The translations under genes were made by a program, and so were the position numbers. From Atlantibacter subterraneus (GTDB lineage Bacteria; Pseudomonadota; Gammaproteobacteria; Enterobacterales; Enterobacteriaceae): DNA of 64,000 nucleotides. Shown here one piece after another: positions 19,955-30,146 of the stretch; the stretch's first letter is position 1; every line of letters starts with the position of its first letter. Location: the NCBI RefSeq assembly GCF_007570865.1, contig NZ_VLPS01000007.1:264208-328207 (forward strand), read 5' to 3'. Under the pieces are notes generated by a model, which did not search any database, was not told where the DNA came from, and saw nothing but the letters and a program-made list of their open reading frames with translations.

Positions 19955-20758
19955 TCAGTTTGTTGTTTCCGCCATTGCCTGGCAGAGCTGTTTTGCGGCG
20001 AGGATAATACGCGGGCCTGACCGTTCAAACCAGTCGTCGTGAAGGGCAATAACCGGAACTTTGAGCTGGTCATGCCAAAATTGTGATGTTTTTGGAATAT
20101 TGCGCTGTTCACCGGCTACCACGATGGCCTGCGGCTTACGCATCAGCACCTGTTCGCGGCTGACCTGCGGCCAGGGTACGCGGCTGTCAGCGAAGATATT
20201 TTCACCACCACATACTTCCAGGATCTGGTTTTGCAGGGAGGATTTTCCGGAGGTAAACAGCGGGTTATCACCGAACTGCAGAAAAACCCGGGTTTTCGGT
20301 TTATCGGCGTACTGTTTTCGCAGCGCGGCAAATTCCGCAGCCAGCCTGTCGGCGGCGGCATTGGCCTGCCCGGGCGTCGGGCTCCATTTCGCCAGCTGGC
20401 GCAGCGCGGCAACGATATCATCCACGGTCAGCGGATCGAGCCACAGCACGTCGATGCCCAGCGCTTTTAGCTGGTTAACCTGGCGCTCGGGATTGCCGCC
20501 GCGCCAGGCGACAACCAGATCCGGCTTCAGCGCCACGATGCGCTCGAAATTCATGCCCTGCCAGTTGGCTACCTGCTCAAGCTTTTTGGCGGCTTCCGGA
20601 TAGTCGGAATAGTTACTGACGGCAATGGGCGTGATGCCTGCGGCAAACGCCAGTTCGGTGTTGCCCGGCGAAAGGGTGATGACGCGCGGCGCGGCAAACA
20701 GCCACGCCGGAAACAGAAAAAGGGCGCACAGCGCCCCGAGGCGTTTGAACTTAGCCAT
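19955..20758 (-). CDS. btuF: Periplasmic vitamin B12-binding protein BtuF
   Basis: Binds cobalamin in the periplasm and hands it to the BtuCD importer, which is encoded elsewhere. 267 residues from ATG 20758, close to E. coli (266). A Sec signal peptide ends at about residue 22 (FAAPRVITL). Conserved features are NTELAFAAG, the SDYP segment, and the [17 protein letters not shown] block. The start lies inside the last codons of mtnN (eight-base overlap ATGGCTAA), so translation is probably coupled. An upstream ATG would add nine polar residues in front of the signal peptide and is less likely. Confidence 0.94.
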   Translation of the reverse strand: MAKFKRLGALCALFLFPAWLFAAPRVITLSPGNTELAFAAGITPIAVSNYSDYPEAAKKLEQVANWQGMNFERIVALKPDLVVAWRGGNPERQVNQLKALGIDVLWLDPLTVDDIVAALRQLAKWSPTPGQANAAADRLAAEFAALRKQYADKPKTRVFLQFGDNPLFTSGKSSLQNQILEVCGGENIFADSRVPWPQVSREQVLMRKPQAIVVAGEQRNIPKTSQFWHDQLKVPVIALHDDWFERSGPRIILAAKQLCQAMAETTN

Positions 20759-21449
20759 GCTGGATCTGTTGGAGCAGCGTTTCAACCATCAGGCTGGACT
20801 GCTTCGCCGCCACCGCCAGGAACTCGTCAAAGCTGAGGTGGGATTGCTGGTCCGCCACGTCGGAAATGGCGCGCACCACCACAAACGGCACGCCGAAGTT
20901 ATGGCACACGTGCGCCACGGCAGTGGCTTCCATTTCTACGGCAATCGCATTCGGAAAATGCTGGCGGATTTTCGCCAGGTTTTCCGCGCCGTTGATAAAC
21001 GCGTCGCCGCTTACCACCAGGCCGCGCACCGCGTGGAGATCCAGTTTCTGAATGCAGGCTTCGGCAGCGGCAATCAGTTTTTCATCGGCTTTGAAGCCTG
21101 CCGGGCAGCCCGGCAACTGGCCATATTCGTAACCGAACGCGGTAACATCGGCATCGTGATAGCGCACATCTTCCGACACCACGATATCGCCCACTTTTAG
21201 CGTCGGCGCCAGGCCGCCCGCGGAGCCGGTATTAATGATGACGTCAGGCTTGCAGTGTTCCAGCAGCAGGGTTGCGCCCATCGCCGCCGCCACTTTACCA
21301 ATTCCCGATTTCAGCAGCGCCACTTCGGTTCCGTTTAAGGTTCCGGTATAAATTTCGCAACCGGCAATGTTCAGGGTTTGACGGTTTTCGATTTTGTCGC
21401 GCAGAAGGGTAACTTCTTCTTCCATTGCGCCAATGATGCCTGCTTTCAT
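20751..21449 (-). CDS. mtnN: 5'-methylthioadenosine/S-adenosylhomocysteine nucleosidase
   Basis: Cleaves adenine from MTA, SAH and 5'-deoxyadenosine, clearing inhibitory by-products of SAM use and feeding methionine recycling and autoinducer-2 synthesis. 232 residues, the same as E. coli. Glu12 in MEEE, the [10 protein letters not shown] glutamate (near 174) and the ISDVAD aspartate (near 197) form the catalytic set. First gene of mtnN-btuF-yadS, divergent from dgt. Confidence 0.97.
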   Translation of the reverse strand: MKAGIIGAMEEEVTLLRDKIENRQTLNIAGCEIYTGTLNGTEVALLKSGIGKVAAAMGATLLLEHCKPDVIINTGSAGGLAPTLKVGDIVVSEDVRYHDADVTAFGYEYGQLPGCPAGFKADEKLIAAAEACIQKLDLHAVRGLVVSGDAFINGAENLAKIRQHFPNAIAVEMEATAVAHVCHNFGVPFVVVRAISDVADQQSHLSFDEFLAVAAKQSSLMVETLLQQIQHG

Positions 21450-21541
21450 AGAGATACTCGCTAAATGTTAGATTCAGGGGCATAGTCTATCATGGCAATG
21501 GCAGGGAAATAATTCGCTTCTGATTATGAGCTGGAGGGCTT

Positions 21542-23056
21542 ATGGCTGAGTTCGACTTTCGCAATAAGATTAACTGGCGTCGCCGCTACCGCTCGCCGCA
21601 GGGCGTGAAAAGCGAGCATGAAATTGTGCGCATTTTTGAAAGCGATCGTGGACGCATCGTTAATTCTCCCGCCATTCGTCGCCTCCAGCAGAAAACCCAG
21701 GTGTTTCCCCTTGAGCGCAACGCTGCGGTGCGCACCCGTTTGACCCATTCCATGGAAGTACAGCAGGTTGGCCGCTATATCGCCAAAGAGGTGCTCAGCC
21801 GCCTGAAGGAGCGCAGGCTGCTGGCGGAGTACGGGTTGGATGAACTCACCGGCCCGTTCGAAAGCATTGTAGAGATGTCCTGCCTGATGCATGACATCGG
21901 TAATCCGCCTTTTGGCCACTTTGGCGAAGCGGCGATTAATGACTGGTTTCGCCAGCGGCTGGTGCCCGCTGATGCCACCAGCCAGCCGCTCAGCGGCGAT
22001 CGCTGCCAGGTGGCAGTATTGCAACTGCACGAAGGTGAGGAAGCGCTGAATGATTTGCGGCGTAAAGTGCGTAATGATATTTGCCAGTTCGAAGGCAATG
22101 CCCAGGGCATCCGGCTGGTGCATACGCTGCTGCGCATGAATCTCACCTGGGCGCAGGTCGGCGGGATTTTAAAGTATACCCGCCCTGCCTGGTTTACCGG
22201 TCCTACGCCGGAAAGCCACAGCTATTTGATGAAAAAACCGGGATTTTACCTCTCGGAAGAAGAGTACATTGTACGGTTACGTAAAGAACTCTCACTGGAT
22301 GAATACTGCCGCTTTCCATTGACGTGGATTATGGAAGCCGCTGACGACATCTCCTATTGCGTCGCCGATTTAGAAGATGCGGTGGAGAAACGTATCTTCA
22401 GCGCCGAGCAGCTTTACCAGCATTTGCGCGACGCCTGGGGCGACCATCAGTCCGGCGATCTGTTTGCCCAGGTGGTGCAAAACGCCTGGGATAAATCGAT
22501 GACCAATTCCATGCAGCGCAGCGTGGAAGATCAGTTCTTTATGTATTTACGGGTGAACACCCTGAATAAACTGGTGCCCTATGCCGCCCAGCGTTTTATT
22601 GATAATTTGCCGACCATTTTCCCCGGCTGTTTTAATCATGCGCTGCTGGAAGATGACAGCCCATATAGCCGTCTTCTGAAGCTTTATAAAAATGTCGCGG
22701 TGCGCCACGTATTTAGCCATCCGGATGTTGAACAGCTCGAATTACAGGGCTACCGGGTAATTAAGGGACTGTTAGATATATATCAACCGCTGTTGCTGCT
22801 GGGCGCAGACGACTTCCGGCTATTAGTGGAAGAGGCCAGCGGGCGACGGTTACCCATTGAAACCCGGCTATTTCATAAGTTGTCCGGTCGGCACCGTCTG
22901 GCCTATATTGAGGCGATGAGCCACGTTAATCGTAATGATGCCGTTTTCCCGGTTTGGGAATATTATTATCGCTGCCGTCTTATCCAGGATTATATTAGCG
23001 GCATGACCGATCTTTATGCATGGGATGAATACCGCAAGCTGATGGCGGTAGAATAA
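21542..23056 (+). CDS. dgt: Deoxyguanosinetriphosphate triphosphohydrolase
   Basis: HD-superfamily enzyme that splits dGTP into deoxyguanosine and tripolyphosphate, lowering the dGTP pool; some phages inhibit it. 504 residues, close to the E. coli 505. The metal site shows as [10 protein letters not shown] and [13 protein letters not shown] in the first 130 residues. CTGGAGGG precedes the ATG. Single gene, ending about 60 bases before the degP promoter. Confidence 0.96.
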   Translation: MAEFDFRNKINWRRRYRSPQGVKSEHEIVRIFESDRGRIVNSPAIRRLQQKTQVFPLERNAAVRTRLTHSMEVQQVGRYIAKEVLSRLKERRLLAEYGLDELTGPFESIVEMSCLMHDIGNPPFGHFGEAAINDWFRQRLVPADATSQPLSGDRCQVAVLQLHEGEEALNDLRRKVRNDICQFEGNAQGIRLVHTLLRMNLTWAQVGGILKYTRPAWFTGPTPESHSYLMKKPGFYLSEEEYIVRLRKELSLDEYCRFPLTWIMEAADDISYCVADLEDAVEKRIFSAEQLYQHLRDAWGDHQSGDLFAQVVQNAWDKSMTNSMQRSVEDQFFMYLRVNTLNKLVPYAAQRFIDNLPTIFPGCFNHALLEDDSPYSRLLKLYKNVAVRHVFSHPDVEQLELQGYRVIKGLLDIYQPLLLLGADDFRLLVEEASGRRLPIETRLFHKLSGRHRLAYIEAMSHVNRNDAVFPVWEYYYRCRLIQDYISGMTDLYAWDEYRKLMAVE

Positions 23057-23115
23057 TATCCGAAAGTTTTGTAAAGACGGCCAATAAATTTTTACTTTTC
23101 AAGAAATTCAGGCGT

Positions 23116-23143
23116 GGAACTTCGCGCTATAAAATCACTCTGA
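23116..23143 (+). promoter_or_regulatory. Sigma-E promoter of degP
   Basis: GGAACTT (23116-23122) and TCTGA (23139-23143) with a 16-base spacer match the sigma-E consensus. A TTTTGTAAAGACG block about 40 bases upstream is like the one in E. coli where CpxR acts. Control by envelope stress follows, and the sigma-E protease rseP and the OMP machinery genes lie further along this window. Confidence 0.85.
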
Positions 23144-23194
23144 TAGTCACGTTCACAGCAATTTTGCCTGACTAATTAATTGAGAATGAAACAG

Positions 23195-24625
23195 ATGAAA
23201 AAAACCACGTTAGCATTGAGTGCGCTGGCTCTGAGCATGGGCCTGGCGTTAAGTCCTGTCTCCGCTGTCGCTGCTGAAACCGCCTCGGCGGCACCGGTTA
23301 CTCAACCGATGCCAAGCCTGGCGCCGATGCTTGAAAAAGTGATGCCTTCAGTGGTGAGCATTAATGTGGAAGGAACCACGGCGGTTAACAACCCGCGCCT
23401 TCCGCGTAACTTCCAGCAGTTCTTCGGTGACGATTCGCCGTTCTGCCAGGACGGTTCGCCGTTCCAGAGTTCGCCGTTCTGCCAGGGCGGCGGTGCCGGT
23501 CCGCAAGGCGGCCAGCAGCAGAAATTTATGGCGCTGGGTTCCGGCGTGATTATTGATGCCGCTAAAGGCTATGTGGTGACCAACAACCACGTGGTGGATA
23601 ACGCCACCAGCATCAAAGTGCAGCTCAGCGATGGCCGCAAGCTGGACGCCAAAATGGTCGGTAAAGATCCGCGTTCCGATATCGCGCTGATCCAAATCCA
23701 GGATCCGAAAAACCTGACGGCGATTAAACTGGCCGATTCCGACGCGCTGCGCGTGGGCGACTACACCGTGGCGATCGGCAACCCGTTCGGCCTCGGCGAG
23801 ACCGTGACCTCCGGTATTGTCTCAGCGCTGGGTCGTAGCGGCCTGAACGCTGAAAACTACGAAAACTTCATCCAGACCGATGCGGCGATCAACCGGGGTA
23901 ACTCCGGCGGCGCGCTGGTCAACCTGAACGGCGAACTGATCGGGATTAACACCGCGATCCTCGCGCCGGACGGCGGCAACATCGGTATCGGCTTCGCCAT
24001 TCCGAGCAATATGGTGAAAAGCCTGACCAGCCAGATGGTGGAATATGGCCAGGTGCGCCGTGGCGAACTTGGCATCATGGGGACTGAACTCAACTCCGAA
24101 CTGGCGAAAGCGATGAAAGTTGACGCCCAGCGCGGCGCGTTCGTCAGCCAGGTGATGCCGAACTCTTCTGCGGCCAAAGCGGGCGTGAAGGCGGGCGATG
24201 TGATTGTCTCGCTGAATGACAAGCCGATTAGCAGCTTCGCGGCGCTGCGCGCTCAGGTTGGCACCATGCCGGTGGGCAGTAAACTCACTCTGGGCCTGCT
24301 GCGTGACGGCAAACCAACGTCGGTAACGCTGGAACTCCAGCAGAGCAGCCAGAACCAGGTAGATTCTTCTTCCATCTTCAACGGGATTGAAGGCGCGGAG
24401 ATGAGCAACCAGACCGGCAATAATCCGGGTGTGGTAGTGAATAGCGTGAAAACCGGTTCTCAGGCCGCGCGTATCGGCCTGAAAAAAGGCGATATCATCC
24501 TGGGTGCTAACCAGCAGCCGGTGAAAAACATCGCTGAACTGCGCAAAATTCTCGACAGCAAGCCGTCGGTGCTGGCGCTGAACGTGAAACGCGGTGATAC
24601 CACGCTTTATCTGTTGATGCAGTAA
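23195..24625 (+). CDS. degP: Periplasmic serine protease and chaperone DegP (HtrA)
   Basis: Degrades or refolds misfolded envelope proteins and escorts outer-membrane proteins. 476 residues. A signal peptide ends near residue 26 (AVAAE); then the long cysteine-containing LA loop, the trypsin-like domain with His132, Asp162 and Ser237 (GNSGGA), and two PDZ domains. I chose ATG 23195 rather than the in-frame ATG 15 bases earlier because the protein then begins MKKTTLALSALALS as in E. coli. Single gene with a sigma-E promoter and two terminator-like hairpins downstream. Confidence 0.97.
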   Translation: MKKTTLALSALALSMGLALSPVSAVAAETASAAPVTQPMPSLAPMLEKVMPSVVSINVEGTTAVNNPRLPRNFQQFFGDDSPFCQDGSPFQSSPFCQGGGAGPQGGQQQKFMALGSGVIIDAAKGYVVTNNHVVDNATSIKVQLSDGRKLDAKMVGKDPRSDIALIQIQDPKNLTAIKLADSDALRVGDYTVAIGNPFGLGETVTSGIVSALGRSGLNAENYENFIQTDAAINRGNSGGALVNLNGELIGINTAILAPDGGNIGIGFAIPSNMVKSLTSQMVEYGQVRRGELGIMGTELNSELAKAMKVDAQRGAFVSQVMPNSSAAKAGVKAGDVIVSLNDKPISSFAALRAQVGTMPVGSKLTLGLLRDGKPTSVTLELQQSSQNQVDSSSIFNGIEGAEMSNQTGNNPGVVVNSVKTGSQAARIGLKKGDIILGANQQPVKNIAELRKILDSKPSVLALNVKRGDTTLYLLMQ

Positions 24626-24626
24626 T

Positions 24627-24655
24627 AGTTGAAGGGTTTTTTGTGACCCTTTCCA
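24627..24655 (+). terminator. Weak terminator-like hairpin after degP
   Basis: AAGGGT and ACCCTT pair around a T-rich loop directly after the degP stop. It is short and probably secondary to the strong hairpin 20 bases further on. Confidence 0.4.
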
Positions 24656-24671
24656 CAACTCCATAGTCTGA

Positions 24672-24713
24672 CCCCGCGCATTGTGCAATTGCCCAATGCG
24701 CGGGTTTTTTTTG
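24672..24713 (+). terminator. Strong terminator after degP
   Basis: CCCGCGCATTG and CAATGCGCGGG form an eleven-pair stem, followed by eight T. It separates degP from cdaR. Confidence 0.92.
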
Positions 24714-24751
24714 TGCCTTATTCTGAATCATTGATAGAGCGGAGGGGCACA

Positions 24752-25909
24752 ATGGCGGGTTGGCATCTTGATACCAAAATGGCGCAGGATATCGTGTCAC
24801 GCACGATGCGAATCATTGATACCAATATCAACGTTATGGATGCCCGCGGGCGTATCATCGGCAGCGGCGACCAGGAGCGTATTGGTGAATTGCACGAAGG
24901 TGCGCTGCTGGTGCTCTCTCAGGGCCGCGTGGTGGATATCGACGATGCGGTGGCGCGCAGCCTGCACGGCGTGCGTCAGGGGATTAACCTGCCGCTGCGT
25001 ATTGAAGGGGAAATTGTCGGCGTGATCGGCCTGACGGGCGATCCGGTGCATCTGCGCAAGTATGGCGAGCTGGTGTGCATGACGGCAGAGATGATGCTGG
25101 AGCAGTCACGTCTGATGCATATGCTGGCGCAGGATACGCGTCTGCGCGAAGAACTGGTGATGAACCTGATCCAGACCGAAGAGCACACCCCGGCGCTGAT
25201 GGAGTGGGCGCAGCGTTTAGGCATCGATCTCAATCAGCCGCGCGTGGTCGCCGTGGTAGAAGTGGACAGCGGCCAGCTCGGCGTCGACAGCGCCATGGCG
25301 GAACTGCAACAGTTGCAAACCGCGCTCACGACCCCTGAACGCAATAATCTGGTGGCGATCGTTTCGCTGACCGAAATGGTGGTACTGAAGCCCGCGCTCA
25401 ATGCCTTTGGCCGCTGGGATGCGGAAGATCACCGTCGCCGCGTCGAGCAACTGATCGCCCGGATGAAAGAGAGCGGGCATCTGCGTTTTCGTGTGGCGCT
25501 CGGCAACTATTTTACCGGGCCCGGCAGCATTGCCCGCTCCTGGCGTACCGCGCGCACCACCATGATGGTCGGCAAACAGCGTATGCCGGACGTGCGCAGC
25601 TATTTCTATCAGGATCTGATGCTGCCGGTGCTGCTGGACAGTTTGCGCGGCGGCTGGCAGGCCAACGAACTGGCGCGCCCGCTGGCGAAGCTGAAAGCGA
25701 TGGACAACAACGGCCTGCTGCGCCGCACCCTGACCGCGTGGTTTCGTCACAACGTACAGCCGCTGGCGACCTCAAAGGCGCTGTTTATCCACCGCAATAC
25801 GCTGGAATATCGACTGAACCGGATCTCAGAGCTGACCGGGCTGGATTTAGGGAATTTTGACGACAGGCTGCTGTTGTATATTGCGTTACAGCTCGACGAA
25901 CAGCGCTAA
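24752..25909 (+). CDS. cdaR: Carbohydrate diacid regulator CdaR (SdaR)
   Basis: Transcription activator that responds to D-glycerate and in E. coli turns on garD, garPLRK and gudPXD for use of galactarate, glucarate and glycerate. 385 residues from ATG 24752, equal to E. coli, with GGAGGG seven bases upstream. The N-terminal diacid-binding domain begins MAGWHLDTKMAQDIV, and the C-terminal helix-turn-helix of the PucR/CdaR type is visible in the FIHRNTLEYRLNRISELTG segment (split here: FIHRNTLEY, RLNRISELTG). None of the gar or gud genes is in the window. Confidence 0.96.
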   Translation: MAGWHLDTKMAQDIVSRTMRIIDTNINVMDARGRIIGSGDQERIGELHEGALLVLSQGRVVDIDDAVARSLHGVRQGINLPLRIEGEIVGVIGLTGDPVHLRKYGELVCMTAEMMLEQSRLMHMLAQDTRLREELVMNLIQTEEHTPALMEWAQRLGIDLNQPRVVAVVEVDSGQLGVDSAMAELQQLQTALTTPERNNLVAIVSLTEMVVLKPALNAFGRWDAEDHRRRVEQLIARMKESGHLRFRVALGNYFTGPGSIARSWRTARTTMMVGKQRMPDVRSYFYQDLMLPVLLDSLRGGWQANELARPLAKLKAMDNNGLLRRTLTAWFRHNVQPLATSKALFIHRNTLEYRLNRISELTGLDLGNFDDRLLLYIALQLDEQR

Positions 25910-25917
25910 TAGAGAAA

Positions 25918-25943
25918 GCAGGGCGGGGGAGAACCCGCCCTGA
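25918..25943. terminator. Hairpin between convergent cdaR and yaeH
   Basis: CAGGGCGGG and CCCGCCCTG form a nine-pair stem between the two convergent stop codons. The T tracts on both sides are poor, so efficiency is uncertain. Confidence 0.55.
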
Positions 25944-25948
25944 GAGAA

Positions 25949-26335
25949 TTATTTCCGGGTAAGTTTTTCCAGATCGGCTTCGATTTCGTTGATCTTATTG
26001 GTCACCACGCTTTCCAGATGACGCAGATCGTCGAGGATTTTACGCTTCAGATCCACTTCAGTACGATCGCGCATGCAGATCTGATCCAGCTCGTCGATCA
26101 CGTAACGCAGATTCGGGCTGATCTCCTGCACTTCTTTGTAACCTTGCCCTACGCCATCAGCCACCACGGTTTTGCGCTGGCGCGGATATTTGAACTTCAC
26201 GCTCTTGGCAAAAAACTCGCCTTTATCCTTACGGAAGTAGATTTTCAGGATGTCGTTGTTGGCTTCCTGCCGGAGGCTGTACCGGTCAATCTCTTCAGGA
26301 TTGGTGATCCCCAGACTCTTCAGATTATCGTACAT
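25949..26335 (-). CDS. yaeH: UPF0325 family protein YaeH, function unknown
   Basis: 128 residues, the family length, soluble and highly charged, with no signal peptide. The C-terminal third (from [12 protein letters not shown] onward) is predicted from its heptad-like pattern to form a helix or coiled coil. Conserved across enteric bacteria at this locus, but no function has been established. In E. coli K-12 the gene yaeI sits between yaeH and dapD; here that gap is only about 108 bases and holds the dapD terminator. Confidence 0.92.
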   Translation of the reverse strand: MYDNLKSLGITNPEEIDRYSLRQEANNDILKIYFRKDKGEFFAKSVKFKYPRQRKTVVADGVGQGYKEVQEISPNLRYVIDELDQICMRDRTEVDLKRKILDDLRHLESVVTNKINEIEADLEKLTRK

Positions 26336-26407
26336 AGCGGTATCCTTAGCGAAACATTAACCCAGAAATAATTAATGAAATAATCCGTTAATGCCACAAC
26401 CGGGTAC

Positions 26408-26436
26408 AAAAAAGGCGGGTTATCCCGCCTTTTTTA
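26408..26436 (-). terminator. Terminator after dapD
   Basis: AAAAAAGGCGGG/CCCGCCTTTTTT is a perfect, A/T-flanked stem with loop TTAT. On the minus strand it ends the glnD-dapD transcript eight bases past the dapD stop. Confidence 0.9.
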
Positions 26437-26443
26437 TTCATCT

Positions 26444-27268
26444 TTAGTCGATAGTGCGAAGCAGCTCATTAATGCCCACTTTGCCGCGGGTTTTGGCATC
26501 GACTTTTTTGACGATTACCGCACAGTATAGGCTGTATTTGCCGTCTTTCGAAGGCAGGTTGCCGGAGACCACCACGGAGCCCGCCGGAACGCGGCCATAG
26601 TGTACTTCGCCGGTTTCACGATCGTAAATACGGGTGCTCTGGCCGATGTACACGCCCATGGAGATCACTGAACCTTCTTCCACGATCACGCCTTCTACTA
26701 CTTCAGAACGTGCGCCGATAAAGCAGTTGTCTTCAATGATGGTCGGGTTAGCCTGTAATGGCTCCAGTACGCCGCCGATGCCTACGCCGCCGGAGAGGTG
26801 AACGTTTTTACCGATCTGCGCGCAGGAGCCGACAGTCGCCCAGGTATCAACCATGGTGCCTTCATCCACGTAAGCGCCGATGTTGACATAGGACGGCATC
26901 AGCACGGTATTGCGGGCGATAAACGCGCCCTGGCGCACCGCTGCCGGCGGCACCACGCGGAAACCTTCTTTCTGGAAACGCGCCTGATCGTAGTCGGCGA
27001 ATTTCATCGGCACTTTATCGAAGTAGCGGCTTTCCGCACCGTCGATGACCTGGTTGTCGTTGATGCGGAAAGAAAGCAGCACCGCTTTTTTCAGCCATTG
27101 ATGCGTCACCCACTGGCCGTCGATCTTCTCCGCCACGCGCAGCGCGCCGGAATCAAGAAGTGCGATAACCTGATTCACCGCTTCACGGGTTACGGTATCC
27201 GCATTCGCGGGAGTGATGTCGGCGCGACGCTCGAAAGCGGCTTCAATAACGTTTTGTAACTGCTGCAT
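26444..27268 (-). CDS. dapD: 2,3,4,5-tetrahydropyridine-2,6-dicarboxylate N-succinyltransferase
   Basis: Transfers succinyl from succinyl-CoA to tetrahydrodipicolinate in the lysine/diaminopimelate pathway, which also supplies peptidoglycan. 274 residues, equal to E. coli. The C-terminal two thirds shows the hexapeptide repeat of a left-handed beta helix ([20 protein letters not shown] and onward). It begins 31 bases after the glnD stop, so the two are probably cotranscribed. Its product feeds ldcC indirectly through lysine. Confidence 0.97.
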   Translation of the reverse strand: MQQLQNVIEAAFERRADITPANADTVTREAVNQVIALLDSGALRVAEKIDGQWVTHQWLKKAVLLSFRINDNQVIDGAESRYFDKVPMKFADYDQARFQKEGFRVVPPAAVRQGAFIARNTVLMPSYVNIGAYVDEGTMVDTWATVGSCAQIGKNVHLSGGVGIGGVLEPLQANPTIIEDNCFIGARSEVVEGVIVEEGSVISMGVYIGQSTRIYDRETGEVHYGRVPAGSVVVSGNLPSKDGKYSLYCAVIVKKVDAKTRGKVGINELLRTID

Positions 27269-27299
27269 TGTCTCTGTCCATATTGCGTAAAAAAATTCG

Positions 27300-29975
27300 T
27301 TACCCTTTATCGTTTGGATTGAGGGCGGCTGTCAACCGTTGTTGCACCTCTTGTTGCAGCGCATTATTAAGGGCACGCCGGTCCGCATTCGCGATTATAA
27401 ATAAATCTTCTACTCGCTCGCCAATTGTCGTAATTCTCGCCCCATGGAGCGAAATCCCCAGGTCCGCGAACACCTGGCCGACGCGCGCCAGCAGCCCAGG
27501 CTGATCGAGGGCAATCAGCTCCATAAACGATTTGCGATCGGTGTGGGTCGGCAGAAAATTGACCTCGGTCTCGACGGTAAAGTGGCGCAGTTTGGCGGCC
27601 TGGCGACGCGGCTGCGGCGGATGCCAGGTGCGCTGGGTGATTGCCTGTTCCAGGCCATAGCGAATCGCTTCGTGGCGATCCGCCGCCAGCGGTTTGCCGT
27701 CCGGCTCCAGCACAATAAAGGTATCCATCGCCATCCCGTCGCGGGTGGTGAAGATCTGCGCGTCATGAACGCTGAGATTGCGCCGGTCGAGTTCCGCGCA
27801 CACGGCGGCGAACAGGTAAGGACGGTCCGGGCTCCAGATGAAGATTTCGGTGCCGCCGCGCGTGGCCTGCGGGCTGAGCAGGATCAACGGCTTGCTGAGA
27901 TCGTGTTGCAGCAGGTGGCGCGCATGCCAGGCAAGCTGGTTCGGGCTGTGGCGGACAAAATAGTTGGCCCGGCAGCGGGCCCAGATGCGGTGCAGCGCCT
28001 CTTCATCAATGTTGTCCATGCGCAGCAGCGCCAGCGCCTGAAGCTGATGATGACGCACCCGCTCGCGCATGTCCGGCGTATTCTGCATCCCGCGCCGCAG
28101 CTGTTTTTCGGTCGCGAAATAGAGTTCGCGCAGCAGGCTCTGCTTCCAGCTGTTCCACAGGGTTTCGTTGGTGGCGCAGATATCCGCCACCGTCAGGCAC
28201 ACCAGGAAGCGCAGGCGGTTTTCGGTTTGCACCTCTTCGGCAAACTGCTTGATCACTTCCGGATCCTGAATATCGCGGCGCTGGGCGGTGACCGACATCA
28301 GCAGATGATGACGCACCAGCCAGGCCACCAGCTGCGTTTCCCGAGAATTCAGGCCGTGCAGTTCGGCGAACTTCAGCACGTCCTGCGCGCCCAGCACCGA
28401 GTGGTCACCGCCCCGGCCTTTGGCGATATCGTGAAACAGCGCGGCGATCAGGATCAGCTCCGGATGGGTGAGACGCGGCCAGAGCTCCACGCATAACGGG
28501 TGTTTCTGGCGCGTCTCTTCCAGCGCGAAGCTCTCCAGTTTTTGCATCACCCGGATAGTGTGCTCATCCACCGTATAGGCGTGGAACAGGTCAAACTGCA
28601 TCTGGCCGACGATATGCGACCACTGCGGCATATAGGCACCGAGCACGCTGTGGCGGTGCATTGGCAGCAGCCCGCGGCTCACCGCGCCCGGGTGGCGCAG
28701 CATCGATAAAAACAGGCTGCGCGCCTCGGGGATATAACACAGCGGCTCTGTTAAATGACGGCGCGCGTGGCGCAGATGGCGCAGCGTGGTGGAGTAAATG
28801 CCTGTGATGTCGCGGTTGCGCACCATGGCGTAAAACATACGCAGAATGGCCTGCGGCTCGCGGATAAACAGGCTCTCATCGCGCAGATCGATAAGCGAGC
28901 CGCGCAGCTGGAAGTCATCATCTAGCGGACGCGGCTTTTCATCGGCGGGCAGCGCCAGAATCGCCTCGTCAAACAGCTGCAACAGCATATGGTTGAGCTC
29001 GCCGACCCGGCGCGTCACGCGGTAAAAATCCTTCATCATCTGTTCGACAGGCTCATTGCCGTCGCCCTGATAGTGCAGGCGCTGGGCCACGCTGAGCTGG
29101 CGATCGAACAGCAGGCGGTTGTCATAGCGGTTCAGCTCAAGATGCAGCGCGAAGCGAATGCGCCACAGCACGTGCTGGCATTCGTCCAGCTCGTTGCGTT
29201 CGGCCTCGGTCAGAAAGCCGAAGCCGACCATTTCGCTTAGCGACGTCGCGCCAAAGTGCCGCCGCGCTACCCACTGTAAGGTGTGGATATCGCGCAGGCC
29301 GCCGGGGCTGCTTTTGATGTCGGGTTCAAGGTTGTAGCTGGTGCCGTGGTAGCGCTTATGGCGCTCCTGTTGTTCGTCGACTTTGGCGGCGAAAAAGCGC
29401 TCGGAAGGCCAGAAACCTTCTGAAAAGATATGCTTATGCAGTTCCAGGAATAATGCCACGTCGCCAGTTAACAAGCGGGATTCAATCAGGTTAGTAGCGA
29501 CGGTGAGATCGGATAACCCCTCCAGCAGACACTCTTCCAGAGTGCGCACGCTGTGGCCCACTTCCAGCTTCACGTCCCACAGCAGGGTCAGCAGCTCGCC
29601 GACTTTCTGGGACTGCGCCTCGCTTAACCGCTTGCGGCTCAGGATCAGCAAATCGATGTCGGATAATGGATGCAGCTCGCCGCGCCCGTAGCCGCCCACC
29701 GCGACTAACGCCGCTTCGCTCAGCTCGCCAAAACCGTACTCAATCCACAGGCGCTGCAATAGTTGGTCGATAAATTCGGTCCGCGCTTCAATCAGCGTTT
29801 CTGCGGACAGCCCGCTGTCAAAGGCGCTGGCAAGCCACTGCTGAAACTGGTCGATATGCGCTTTGATGGCCTGGCAGTGCAGGTCCGCCTGCGGCCAGAC
29901 GCCCGGGTTATCAGGCTGGCCGGGCAGGGTGGGGATAATGGTGCTGACGAAAGGTTCAGGTAAGGTATTACTCAT
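27300..29975 (-). CDS. glnD: PII uridylyltransferase / uridylyl-removing enzyme GlnD
   Basis: Glutamine sensor at the top of the nitrogen cascade: it uridylylates PII proteins at low glutamine and removes UMP at high glutamine. 891 residues (E. coli 890). Order: nucleotidyltransferase with [19 protein letters not shown] near residue 95, a linker, the HD domain with [14 protein letters not shown] near residue 515, and two C-terminal ACT domains (begin near 710 and 815). All key motifs are intact. Transcribed with dapD, downstream of a terminator that closes map. Confidence 0.97.
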   Translation of the reverse strand: MSNTLPEPFVSTIIPTLPGQPDNPGVWPQADLHCQAIKAHIDQFQQWLASAFDSGLSAETLIEARTEFIDQLLQRLWIEYGFGELSEAALVAVGGYGRGELHPLSDIDLLILSRKRLSEAQSQKVGELLTLLWDVKLEVGHSVRTLEECLLEGLSDLTVATNLIESRLLTGDVALFLELHKHIFSEGFWPSERFFAAKVDEQQERHKRYHGTSYNLEPDIKSSPGGLRDIHTLQWVARRHFGATSLSEMVGFGFLTEAERNELDECQHVLWRIRFALHLELNRYDNRLLFDRQLSVAQRLHYQGDGNEPVEQMMKDFYRVTRRVGELNHMLLQLFDEAILALPADEKPRPLDDDFQLRGSLIDLRDESLFIREPQAILRMFYAMVRNRDITGIYSTTLRHLRHARRHLTEPLCYIPEARSLFLSMLRHPGAVSRGLLPMHRHSVLGAYMPQWSHIVGQMQFDLFHAYTVDEHTIRVMQKLESFALEETRQKHPLCVELWPRLTHPELILIAALFHDIAKGRGGDHSVLGAQDVLKFAELHGLNSRETQLVAWLVRHHLLMSVTAQRRDIQDPEVIKQFAEEVQTENRLRFLVCLTVADICATNETLWNSWKQSLLRELYFATEKQLRRGMQNTPDMRERVRHHQLQALALLRMDNIDEEALHRIWARCRANYFVRHSPNQLAWHARHLLQHDLSKPLILLSPQATRGGTEIFIWSPDRPYLFAAVCAELDRRNLSVHDAQIFTTRDGMAMDTFIVLEPDGKPLAADRHEAIRYGLEQAITQRTWHPPQPRRQAAKLRHFTVETEVNFLPTHTDRKSFMELIALDQPGLLARVGQVFADLGISLHGARITTIGERVEDLFIIANADRRALNNALQQEVQQRLTAALNPNDKG

Positions 29976-30108
29976 GGCGCCACCCTAAAGAAAATAAGTT
30001 TGCCCAACGATTCAGGGAACCCGGGTCTGTGACAACAAAGTAAAAAAGTTATGCGCAAATAGAAAGGATCATTTTGTGATGGGCGAGGGCGGAATACCGC
30101 ATAGAAGA

Positions 30109-30137
30109 TAAAAAAATGGCCCTGAAACAGGGCCATT
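30109..30137 (-). terminator. Terminator after map
   Basis: AATGGCCCTG and CAGGGCCATT form a ten-pair stem, followed on the minus strand by TTTTTT. It lies ten bases after the map stop. Confidence 0.88.
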
Positions 30138-30146
30138 AATGTGCGC

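Noticed and set aside
27444..28496. Open frame of 350 codons opposite glnD
   Set aside because: Lies entirely within the conserved glnD gene in the reverse phase and has shadow-type composition.
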